This document shows positions 56,133 to 64,000 of a stretch of 64,000 nucleotides of DNA, piece after piece. The stretch lies in contig CANUEZ040000140.1 in assembly GCA_948099385.1 (NCBI GenBank), positions 2,046,001-2,110,000 of the forward strand, written 5' to 3'. Below the pieces are notes generated by a model that saw only the letters and a program-made list of their open reading frames with translations, was not told where the DNA came from and did not search any database. Within the stretch, counting starts at the first letter, position 1; each line of letters opens with the position of its first letter. The DNA comes from Fasciola hepatica (Eukaryota > Platyhelminthes > Trematoda > Plagiorchiida > Fasciolidae). A program made the position numbers and the translations under genes.

Positions 56133-57250
56133 TTAATGCCATCCTTGAACAAAAAACGGCTTGCCATTAGGTACTGTCGGAAACATATCACTTATATAAA
56201 GGAGGAAAAGCAGGGGGCCTAAAACACTGCCCTGAATAACACCGCTGGTAACAGGCCTAGGATTAGAGGTGTGCCCGTTAATTAAGACAATCTGTGAACG
56301 ATGCGATAAGTAAGATGAGAACCAAGAAAGAAGTGGATCGACAATGCCAAATGACCGCAGCTTTGTTAAAAGGCGGGGGTGAGGTACACGATCAAATGCC
56401 TTGGGTAAGTCAAGATAAAGAACAACAAAAGATATCCCACTTTCAGCATAGTCGGTGACGAGATTCAGAAAATCATACTGACAAGTCATGCAGGACCGTG
56501 AACGGAGGAATCCATGTTGGTTGTGAATAATAAGACTGAGGCTTAATAAACAGTTAATAATGTGATCTTTAACTATTTTTTCCATTTTTCTGGATAACAT
56601 GGGGGTATGGTTTATGGGGCTATAATTGGATACCTTGTGTAAAGGTCCCTTTTGATAAATGGGAACGATTACCGAGCGTTCCCAGTTAGCAGGTAAGGCG
56701 CTACCATTAGGTGAAAGAGTAAGAAGGTTAAGCAACAACAGGGGGAGATCCGGTCCACCATTGGCAAGTGCACCTGGTGGTAAGCCATCGGGGCCTAATT
56801 GAGGGGAGGGTTTGCTATTGGATCGTAGCCTAGAAATGCTCCTGGCATCAAAGGGTATCGTAGTAAGGATAGAGTCAGCAACTGGTTCAAGAATGTGGAG
56901 AGGCAATCACAGCAGCTCGTATCGAAAGGTATCGCGGAGAGGACAGAGTCGGTAAGTGGTGAAGACGGGGGAGGGCAATGACAGTAGCTGGAGCCATGGC
57001 TGAAACAAAGAATGCATTAAAAGCTTCGGCTATACAAGGTGGGGAGGTGATAGATCAGTTATTATCCAGAATCAGAAGTTGGAAGTCGGCCTTAACATCA
57101 GCGCTCCTGGACTTATGCAACATAGAGAGAAGTTGCGACTTGTTGGGATGACTGATTGCCTTGGATTCTTGGTCACGAAGTCGTGTATTACCTTGTCGTT
57201 GAGTAATTGTGGAGAGGCGGTTCAGACGAATAAAAATTGAAAAGTCATTA
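56133..57250 (-). pseudogene. LINE reverse transcriptase, minus strand
   Basis: Reads QLLSMLHKSRSADVKADFQL and IAEAFNAFF (57130-57000), then in the 257-codon open frame 56906-56133: LGPDGLPPGAL, NYSPINHTPMLSRKMEKIVK, NQHGFLRSRSCMTCQYDF, VLYLDLPKAFDRVPHPRL (motif A) and VTSGVIQGSVLGPLLFLLYI (motif B). These are all canonical CR1/Jockey RT segments and a long uninterrupted run. Motif C lies one frame over as FLFKDGIKI (56157-56128) in place of 'FADDIK', so both catalytic acids are altered or displaced and the chain is frame-shifted there. It would otherwise be among the best kept RTs here. Confidence 0.8.
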
Positions 57251-57259
57251 GAATTATGT

Positions 57260-58020
57260 AGTTTTTGAGGAGTCTATGCCGGGGAAAGTCACATGACAAG
57301 CTTCCTCCAAAAGCGCTTTTGGTTGCGGAGGGGCAGAGTGACTTTATAACGCTTAATCCAAAGTTCTGTACATTGTGGGAGAAGCAATGCAGCAGCGGGC
57401 AAACAACTCGTGGCCCCGCTGCCAGAAAGCAGAGTGACTCCGAGCTTATGGCCGTCCAGTGACACCGGGCTGGACTATTTCGAGCCCTTGAGGGCCAACT
57501 GCGGGGGCGGTTAAATAGCCATACGGGAGTATCATGACGTGGTGAAGTCACGCGCAGTACACTTAGAGGTTGCACGTTCGATGACAACCGACTCTTTCCT
57601 CCGGGCCTCACAGTGATTTATCGAACTAAATGGCTTACCGACAGATATTTACTCCGACAATGGGTCGAAATTCGTGGGGGCTCACCGGGAACTGCAGAGT
57701 TGGCACAAAAACGTGAAAGGGGAAGAACTGCAGAATCGAACCTTGGTCTATGGCTTACAATGGCACTTCAATCCTTCGCAGGCCAGTCATCGCGGCGGCG
57801 TATTGGAAAGCATGATCAGGTTCATCAGGCAATTATTGCTGTCGATCACTGAGCAACAGCCGCCCAACGACGAAACGTTGAACACTGTCATGACTGAGGT
57901 CGAGGGAGTTCTGAACAACCGCCTCCTAGTTCGAGTAATGAACGGCGACCCCACCCATCTGGTGCTCACCTCGAACGACCTATTGACCTCAAGTCGAAAG
58001 CGGGTTTCCAAGAACCGATA
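57260..58020 (+). pseudogene. Inner BEL/Pao integrase, broken
   Basis: LQKRFWLRRGRVTL (57302-57343) and a short C-x2-C piece are the zinc-binding N-terminus. AAAGKQLVAPLPESRVTPS leads into the core: GLDYFEPL (first Asp), SRAVHLEVARSMTTDSFLRA, TDIYSDNGSKFVGAHREL (second Asp) and HRGGVLESMIRFIRQLL (catalytic Glu). All three D, D, E residues can be identified, but two in-frame stops (after GGG near 57512 and at ASQ-stop near 57616) and a change in the N-terminal part break it. The core's second half is open for over 100 codons. Integrase inserts the cDNA and makes the 5-bp duplications seen. Confidence 0.8.
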
Positions 58021-58393
58021 AACCTTCGTGGAAGCTACCTTCATGGATGGAAGCAAGCAAACTGTCTTGCCAATTTTTTGTGGGCGATGGCTGCGGGAGT
58101 TCCTCTCGGCCCTACGGGCTTGACAGAATTGACTGATCAAAGCAAGACCGTTCAAGGTTGGGGATGTAGTGATGCTCGTCGACGAACACGCGCTTTTCAG
58201 CACGTGGTTCTTGCTAGTGTTTATGGGAGCCACCAACAGTTCCGACGAAATGATAAGAGCTGTCAAGTTGAAGGCAGCCAAAGGAACGCTAGTCCGCGAC
58301 GTATGCAGTATCAGCCTTCTCGAGAGTGAAGACGGAGAGGCCGATAACACAACAACCAGTAGCCCATTCCTCATTCCTCTTCAAAGTGGTTAA
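58021..58393 (+). pseudogene. Inner BEL/Pao C-terminal domain (DUF5641-like)
   Basis: FKVGDVVMLVDEHALFSTW and IRAVKLKAAKGTLVRDVCSI (58151-58313) reproduce the DUF5641 signature 'FxVGDxVLxxDxxxPRxxWPLGRV...VRxVxVKTxxGxxxRxVxKL'. It follows integrase in BEL/Pao pol and probably helps target binding. A frameshift and stop near 58120 separate it from the integrase. The frame ends at 58391, then the 3' untranslated part begins. Confidence 0.75.
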
Positions 58394-59036
58394 GGGAGCC
58401 TACCATGTTTTTGGACATTTACAGGCATACTGAAGCTTTGAACTATCTTGCACCCTGACACACGCACACTTACGTGATACACGTTTATACTTTATGGCCT
58501 CCATCAAACATTTTGCAGTGCTCACCGTTTTTCGTTGACTTTTCAAGAGGCTTTTCGCATGCGCGGTAGCAGCTGTGATTCTAACATACTCCTAGGTACG
58601 AAACAATCGCACCTACATGATACTCGTTTGTGCTCCCTGACTCTCATCAAAACAAGCCGGAGGCCCGATAGTTCCTCGTTTATCACTGATATTATGAAAG
58701 CTATCTCCCGTGAGTGATGATAGTAACCATTTGCCAGTATACCAGAGTGCGTCCTCACCCAATACACCCACGCACGCACACCCTCACACAAGCACACGAG
58801 GCGGGGGCACAACGGCTCTCCCGAGAACAGCAACTATGTTTCTACTTCAAGCCCGCCATCGATCAGCCGTTCTCATGGACGATGAAGAGTAATCTTGCTT
58901 CGGTACAGCCACCGGATCAAGTGTGATCGTGAGTAGAACGCTGACGACAAGGTATCGGGCACAAGCACTGAGAGCAGGGTCTAGGTAAGTAGGAAGAATC
59001 AGTACCCTTACTCTGAACCTTCGACTCTGATAAGAT
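58394..59036 (+). other. 3' untranslated part of inner BEL/Pao element
   Basis: About 640 bp between the last pol domain and the polypurine tract. Short open frames have no motif. This length is longer than usual for a BEL/Pao 3' UTR; no inserted repeat was recognised. Confidence 0.5.
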
Positions 59037-59048
59037 TCGGAAGGGCGG
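59037..59048 (+). promoter_or_regulatory. Polypurine tract of inner BEL/Pao element
   Basis: The purine-rich TCGGAAGGGCGG immediately precedes the 3' LTR, the position where plus-strand DNA synthesis is primed in LTR retroelements. Confidence 0.6.
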
Positions 59049-59422
59049 TGTAACGACTGGTCGTGGAAAATTCCCCTAAAAACACTGCGGTCCCATGTCT
59101 CCTTACCACCACTCACGTATTTACACTATCGACTTGTTTTATACACTGTTTGTTTTTACGAATCAACGTTTGTTTGTTCGCGCCCAGCGTGCTGCTCTGT
59201 CGTATCCTTGTGCTAGTCCTGCGTGACGCACGTGCTCCTTTCTCGCACGCCGCAATTTGGTTCTCACGTTTTGAGTCTTTGTGATTGAATAATTGAGATT
59301 TGTATCTTTTTCGCATCATTTTTCATTCGATAATCTAGTATCGTGGAATCTCACGAACAATTGCCTTCTTATTTAGGGATCCGTTGCAAATCTTGCTACG
59401 CACTGCTCGAAAGTGTCATTCA
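59049..59422 (+). repeat. 3' LTR of inner BEL/Pao element
   Basis: Constant offset of 11,647 from the 5' LTR over its full length, no indels. Begins TGTAACGAC directly after a purine-rich CGGAAGGGCGG tract and ends CATTCA. Confidence 0.9.
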
Positions 59423-59427
59423 GCTGG
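59423..59427. repeat. Target-site duplication, right (GCTGG)
   Basis: Partner of 47397-47401; one C-to-T difference. Confidence 0.65.
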
Positions 59428-60690
59428 AGCAAGCCTCGATTTGATCGTAACCAAAGGGCCATGTCTTCGAGGGCGCAAAGATCGTAAACTGGCAGGATCA
59501 TGGGGTGGGCCTCACTCCCTGCTGTGACGAGTCAGAAGCACATCGAGGACTGGACCGGTGAGTAGGAAACAGCCTGACACCCTATGTAGAAAGTAAAAGT
59601 TTGTGCTGGCAATGTAAAGAACTACGGGGAGGAGCGGCCCAGTAAAACATGTGTCGGTGGAGAAAGATGACGTTGGACGACAGTTGTATCGCCTGCACAA
59701 TCGTGAATTTCTTGACCTCGGGGATATAGGTTAATTTCTATTGCGTGAGGGTCAAGTTGCCACGGGAATACTAGAGAAGGGGTCGACGGACCAGTCGAAT
59801 CATTTCGAAGCTTCACTGTCGTAGTGTATACAGAGGCATAACTTTGTAGAAGACAGGAAATACTTTTTCACGGGTTGCTAACTTTGAAGGAAAGTTCTGG
59901 TGGTGATGAACTGTTTTGGAAACGGTATTCAGACGCGGAGGTGCACCTTTAAATGCTTGGCCACATAAAAGGGGAAACTACGGTCTCTAAAGCCGGAGAA
60001 AAGATATAGTATCTACAAGGCCACACAGTTTTCAAACCCAAAAACCCAGAAAAGCTCCGTTTTGTCTTTGACTGCACCGCGGATTTACAGAAAAGACCAC
60101 CGAATGACGGTTTACTTCAAAGACCAGACCGGGCAACCCGCTAATTGCCGCCTTGTACTCATCCGGCTAGACAAAACAGCAATGCCGGCAGATATACGGG
60201 AAAGGTATTCGAAGTGAACATAAGTGTGTGGGCTAGAGGTGAGCTGTGGCTCTTGCAGTGGGGCAAGAACGATAAGAGCAAAGCTGTGGTAGAATACAAG
60301 ATGATTGTTTATCCTTTGGGGCGACCTGACCACCCTCATGTGCAAGCTGTACCCCGCGGAAGATTAAACTCGTTACGGAGCTCTGGATGGCCGGTGAGCA
60401 CTAGGTGGCCTTAGCATCTATTTCTAAGTGGAGGAAAACCTTGGGTGGTTTGATAACAATATTGCTGCTGTAAAATACTGGGAGTATTCGAAGAAATTGC
60501 CAAAGAAATGTGACTTCCATTTCGAGAAATGGGCACCATAGGCTCCGTGATTGTCGAACACTATTTCGGACAGCGATGAAGCAGAATAGGTCCGAGAGCT
60601 GGATGAAACACCTTTTTCCACGGAGAGCGCTTGGAGGAAACAGTGGAGCTTTGAAAAGGATGATTTTGTTTCCATACCAAAGGTTCCTGA
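59423..60690 (+). pseudogene. Outer BEL/Pao protease end, linker and RT
   Basis: QLYRLHNREFLDLGD (about 59682-59728) parallels QRLYEKEFQDVG in the inner element. HTVFKPKNPEKLRFVFDCTA (60026-60086) is the Pao RT start; PADIRERY (near 60185) is motif A; LLQWGKNDKSKAVVEYKMIV and PLGRPDHPH (60250-60340) are the segment before motif B. No YVDD could be located. Three frames alternate. The protease active site is not recognisable on either side of the split. Confidence 0.65.
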
Positions 60691-61140
60691 TCAGCCGGTC
60701 ACTCCCAGAGGAATGACGTCAGCCACCTCCGATCTGTTTCATCCACTCGGTTTCGCTTCTCCGTAGTCGCTGCCCGAAAAATCTCTGCTACGACAGCCTC
60801 GCTGGAAGCAGGTCTACTGGAACCAGCCACTTCACCTGGAGGAAAGAATAGACGGAGGAGTGGTCATGGTAGAGCTCAGGAAACTGGGTGACATAGGAAT
60901 CCCCCATTGTTTCCCGCCAAATGGTACGACCCAAGCTGGAGAGTCTTGTGTTCTCTGTGATGCATCTGAATTAGGGGACGGCAGCGTAGTGTACGGAGGG
61001 TGGCGTCTTTATGATGGACTCTACGCCCTAAGTATCTTGTTTGCCAGGGCCCGCGTTAAACCTCTTAAGTCAGTTTCCAGTCCCCGGCTCTAACTTAGTA
61101 GAGCTCTGCTGACTTTTAAACCGGCAAAGATGATAAGGAA
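60691..61140 (+). pseudogene. Outer BEL/Pao RT connection and RNase H
   Basis: PRGMTSATSDLFHPLGFASP (near 60706-60765) is the 'T-K-R-x-x-L-S-x-x-S-x-x-Y/F-D-P-L-G-F' connection motif of Pao. CVLCDASELGDGSVVYGGWR (60950-61010) is the RNase H start with the catalytic Asp in DAS, followed by YALSILFARARVKPLKSVS. RNase H removes the RNA strand during cDNA synthesis. The frame of 60860-61093 is open, then stops follow. Confidence 0.75.
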
Positions 61141-62480
61141 GTGCTTCAGGTACGGTAGCTGGTCAGCAAGGTCTTGGACAGACTAGAGGATTGTGCTGTA
61201 CGACGCCAGTAACGTAAAGAGCCCTCTGAGCACCATCATGGCTAACAGGCCCAAGGTTATGTATATTGAAAAGACTGCAGGTCGGTGGCGTCATGCTAAC
61301 CCTGCCTAAAGCCCAGTGGACTTAGGTTCCGGAGGTGCGACGAACTTCCGGAGGCTAGACACTTGGACGGAGTGGGCTAAATTTCTATACATATCCGAAA
61401 AGGACTGGCCTGTTTACGAATTCGGGAAGAGGTCTACTTCGGGGATTGAAATAAAAGACGCTGAGGTGAAGGACCAGCAACGAAACATTTTCTAAATGTT
61501 CTGCATGCCTCGTGAATTGACTATATTCGATAATACTCTTCTAAGCTCGTCCATGCGCTACACCTTCGGACTTTTGCTTGCTTGTGTGAGACATTCGGAT
61601 TTGGCCTCGAGCGGTTTCTGGTTGCCTGCTTAGAGTACGGGACTTTGAAACTTTGGGTTCACTGTTGGGTCTATTTGGCCACTTACATGGGGTCTGTGAA
61701 CATTTGCACTTTCGTGAATTTCCATTTAGTGCCGTAGAAACTGAGCCATCCTTGTTCTGGTGTTCAGATTCGTTTGAACTAGCTACAATTTTCTCGGTTA
61801 GCGGGACCTGTGACCCAAACTTTATTGACGGTGGTCGCCCTCGACCATACTTCTGTTCCACCACCGTGGATTTGCTCCCTGTCAAAGTTGATTAGGTTTA
61901 AGAGGCATCCAGAGACCATGAATGACCTCCACCGTTTCTCTTGTCCTCTGGAAGCAGTACACGGGTGCAAGGCTGTGGCACAGATGTTCCCGGATCTTGC
62001 GACTGCCTCGTTGTCCGAGTGTCACCAGTGAGCTGGAATAAAACTCACTGGATAACACTAAAATAGGCAAAATAGACAGGGTTAAAAATACAAGTGTAGT
62101 AAGCGCCTTGCATTTGGTACTGCCTTTGAGTTTGAATGCAGACAGCCGGACATCGGGAAAGGGTTCAGGCTACTAGTTTTGATTCTATCCTACGCCCTTT
62201 TCTGCTGATGATCTGGGGGGAAAATCACCGGCCAGTCATGGACGGTTGCGCTTTGCTGCTCTTCGTTCAGCTCGAGTAGAGCAAGCGATTTAGTGTTGGG
62301 AAGTCTGTCAAACTTCAGACAGCGCCGCGCCCTGCCTTTCGGTCTTTCATCAGCTTGTGCATGGGTTCGGTGACCCTGAGGTGTTGTGCTCAGCACATCG
62401 TGGTCCCAAGATGATACATTCCGAAGAGTTTCTTCAACAGTTCAGTCTTGGAAAACAGGGAATGAGCAACGGAGGGAAGT
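61141..62480 (+). pseudogene. Outer BEL/Pao RNase H end and linker, decayed
   Basis: NFRRLDTWTEWAKFLYISEK and DWPVYE (61345-61410), then EIKDAEVKDQQ, are the Pao segment between RNase H and integrase. DLASSGFWLPA and a trace of 'RFLVACLEYGTLK' follow near 61600-61640. From 61650 to 62400 the homology is weak; an insertion or heavy decay is possible. Confidence 0.5.
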
Positions 62481-63410
62481 TACTTCTGAAGTGCCATTTA
62501 ACAGCCCCAAGTACAGAACCCATCGGTTAACTGCTAAGGGTAGATATTAGACTGACACAGTCTCGCCTTAGTTTTTGCGAGAAACACTCGATAATACTAC
62601 CTGCCCGAAAACCTGTGATAGACTAATTTATTTGACACGTACTCGCCGTAGATGGACAAGCCCGGAAAAGCCATGTGATAAATGCCAATAGGAGGCGTTT
62701 TCGGGCATTGCGAAGAAGGGCGGGCGTGAAAGGCAAGATCCGATTTTGTAGGCAGTGTAGAAAGCTCACGGTCGTCGTGGCCAAGCAGTGTTTGATTTTG
62801 CCCTCGGAGAGTACGGCTACTCCAGGATGGTGGCCACTTAGTGGAGCTGGAGCTGACCATTTCGGCCCTTTTTTGGTCAGATGCGAGAAGATGGACAAAA
62901 TATCCGGGTGCATCATGGCACGTGAAATCTCAAGCCACACACCCAGGAGTCACACGCTTGACGGAAACTCATTCCTTTCTCCTGGCTTTACAACGTTTTA
63001 CAAACAGAAGGGCAGGCAGTTAGACATATACTCAGCTACCGGGTCGAATGGAGTGGATGCTCAACAAAAATTGATGAGTCAGAACCAAGGGCTAAGTCGG
63101 GATGAACTATACTGCCGAACAGCGACACATGGCCTCCGTGGCACACCAAACCCCTGAAGATCAGTCACCATGGTAGTGTGTCAGAAGGTGTGGACAATTC
63201 CGCTAGAAAAACATTGCCGTCCCCGTTCAAAAAGCAGCCACCGTACGACGGGACTTTGGATACAGAGCTGACTAGGGTAGGGAAAACCTTGAATAACCGT
63301 CCCATGATTCCATTCTCTCCATGCTACCCCACTCACCCAGCGTTCTCCCAAAATGACTTGTTGGCGTTGATGTCAAGTAGCGGGCTTCGAGGCTTGATGG
63401 TTCTTTAAGT
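62481..63410 (+). pseudogene. Outer BEL/Pao integrase, broken
   Basis: LLLKCHLTAPSTEPIG and CEKHSIILPARKPVID (62484-62622) are the pre-integrase segment; GQARKSHVINANRRRFRALR (62655-62714) and FCRQCRKLTVVVAKQC (62742-62790) form the zinc-binding region. The core gives GADHFGPFLVRCEK (first Asp), a decayed middle, DIYSATGSNGVDAQQKLMSQ (family IYSDNG, so the second catalytic Asp is Ala) and, later, LNNRPMIPFS. The catalytic Glu region was not found. So the DDE triad is destroyed. Confidence 0.75.
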
Positions 63411-63747
63411 TAGCTACCTACACGGATGAAAGCAGGCAAATTATCCGGCCAGCATGTTTTTGAAGCCTTGGTTACGTGATTACCTGCCGATCCTACAAGC
63501 ACGACAGGGGCGGCTCACCAAAGAAAGACACTTCAAGGTTGGTGACTAGTTAGTGTTCTCCGACAAACGTGCTCACTTTAGTTCACAGCCCCTGAGAGTT
63601 GTCGGAGAAGTCGTTACACGTGTTCACCGGCTGGTGAGAACTTTGAAAATTGGGGCTACCAAGAGAACATTGACTCCCGATGTCCTTGGCCTCAGTCTTC
63701 ATGCTGCCGAGGACTGGTTACCTGGAGCTACAAGCTTAGCCTTCTAA
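63411..63747 (+). pseudogene. Outer BEL/Pao C-terminal domain (DUF5641-like)
   Basis: WLRDYLPILQARQGRLTKER can be followed across frames at 63472-63530, and VGEVVTRVHRLVRTLKIGAT then KRTLTPDVLGLSLHAAED (63604-63715) reproduces 'G-x-V-x-x-V-x-x-G-x-x-x-x-V-R-x-x-x-V...L-x-R-x-V-x-x-L'. Comparable with 58021-58393 in the inner element but more decayed. The frame ends at 63745. Confidence 0.68.
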
Positions 63748-64000
63748 TAGCCCTGAACTTCAAGTTTGAAGAGAAAATAATGTACACGGGGGAAACTTTA
63801 CCAAGATAAGCTGATTCATATTAAGAGCCCATTCACCTTATGCACACACATTCAGATTGGTTGGCGGACACACTGCAATTAACTAGCTGGTTTGCTACTA
63901 TTTTCCATTAGAACACAATGTTGTCGTGCCTTCCCATACATTATTCTCCATTTACAAGATTGTTTTCACGAGTAGTAATTGATGTTTTCACACTCGCATG
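63748..64000. other. Right edge, possible start of the outer element's 3' LTR
   Basis: A purine-rich GAAGAGAAAATAA precedes TGTACACGGG at about 63781, which would fit a polypurine tract and a TG LTR start. No matching 5' LTR exists in the window, so it stays unproven. Confidence 0.25.

Larger units (their letters stand above)
52605..57255 (-). mobile_element. CR1-like LINE inserted in the Pao pol, minus strand
   Basis: Minus-strand RT and C-terminal domain occupy 57250-55316. The element's end is marked at about 52605-52680 by a reverse-complemented tail block (CCACGGTCAAGAAATATACG then A/T-rich) shared with the other LINE ends. The 2.6 kb between 52680 and 55316 is atypically long for a LINE 3' UTR and contains a tandem duplication and TA repeats, so another repeat may lie inside. 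The ORF2 endonuclease is absent: the copy is 5'-truncated at about 57255, where Pao integrase resumes. Confidence 0.65.
47402..59422 (+). mobile_element. Inner BEL/Pao retrotransposon with both LTRs (12 kb incl. insertions)
   Basis: Bounded by 374-nt direct repeats (47402-47775 and 59049-59422) that begin TG and end CA, flanked by GCCGG and GCTGG. Inside, in order: gag, protease, RT, then integrase and DUF5641, all plus strand, all broken. Two LINE insertions (50281-52125 plus; 52605-57255 minus) split the RT and remove most of RNase H. Without them the element would be about 5.5 kb. It interrupts an older BEL/Pao element of the same orientation. Confidence 0.85.
59423..63770 (+). mobile_element. 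Outer BEL/Pao element, pol part
   Basis: Continuation of the element whose gag is at 46480-47401, on the other side of the 12-kb inner element. Protease remains, RT, RNase H, integrase and DUF5641-like domain are found in order on the plus strand, with many stops. The split falls inside the protease. A clear 3' LTR is not identified. Confidence 0.75.

Noticed and set aside
1..64000. CRISPR array, prophage, bacterial operon or mitochondrial origin
   Set aside because: No regularly spaced repeats, no compact operon-like genes, no ribosome-binding sites with long ORFs; retroelement content and microsatellites point to an animal nuclear genome.

Overview
This 64-kb window reads as a repeat-dominated animal nuclear genome, most likely a flatworm (trematode-like). 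I infer that from the mix of element families, all recognised from conserved protein motifs: BEL/Pao LTR retrotransposons, CR1/Jockey-like LINEs, Penelope-like elements with a GIY-YIG endonuclease, and a tRNA-derived SINE. I found no rRNA, tRNA gene, CRISPR array, bacterial operon or convincing host protein-coding gene. Almost every recognisable coding stretch is a broken retroelement with stops and frameshifts.

Layout. 0-2.4 kb: 5' half of a LINE ending in the start of its endonuclease domain. 2.4-3.1 kb: two LTR-like sequences facing each other in inverted orientation; a third copy lies at 39.4-39.7 kb. 4.3-6.6 kb: gag, protease and linker of a BEL/Pao copy. 7.1-10.1 kb: two adjacent LINE remnants. 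12.8-14.0 kb: a Penelope-like element on the minus strand. 15.4-15.6 kb: a SINE. 16.7-17.6 kb: two Penelope fragments in inverted orientation. 21.3-24.5 kb: a diverged direct duplication containing a near-identical 184-bp block. 25.9-28.4 kb: a minus-strand LINE. 30.1-33.6 kb: a giant near-perfect inverted repeat, two 1,632-nt arms around a 227-nt spacer. 36.4-36.6 kb: a second, small hairpin with 116-nt arms. 39.9-46.4 kb: three consecutive plus-strand LINE pieces, one still in the order 5' leader-ORF1-endonuclease-RT.

46.5-63.8 kb is a nest. An older BEL/Pao element (gag at 46.5-47.4 kb; protease to the C-terminal domain at 59.4-63.75 kb) was split by a second BEL/Pao element (47,402-59,422). 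The second element still has both 374-nt LTRs, a 5-bp near-identical target duplication and a polypurine tract. It was itself invaded by a plus-strand LINE fragment (50.3-52.1 kb) and by a minus-strand LINE (52.6-57.25 kb). Read across the inserts, its gag-protease-RT-integrase-DUF5641 order is that of the BEL/Pao family.

Nothing here looks like a working host pathway. The most interesting structures are the 3.5-kb palindrome, the small hairpin, the nest whose LTRs are far better preserved than its interior, and the repeated inverted arrangements of Penelope and LTR pieces. Domain calls were made by eye from translations, without any database search; element boundaries are approximate unless exact bases are argued.
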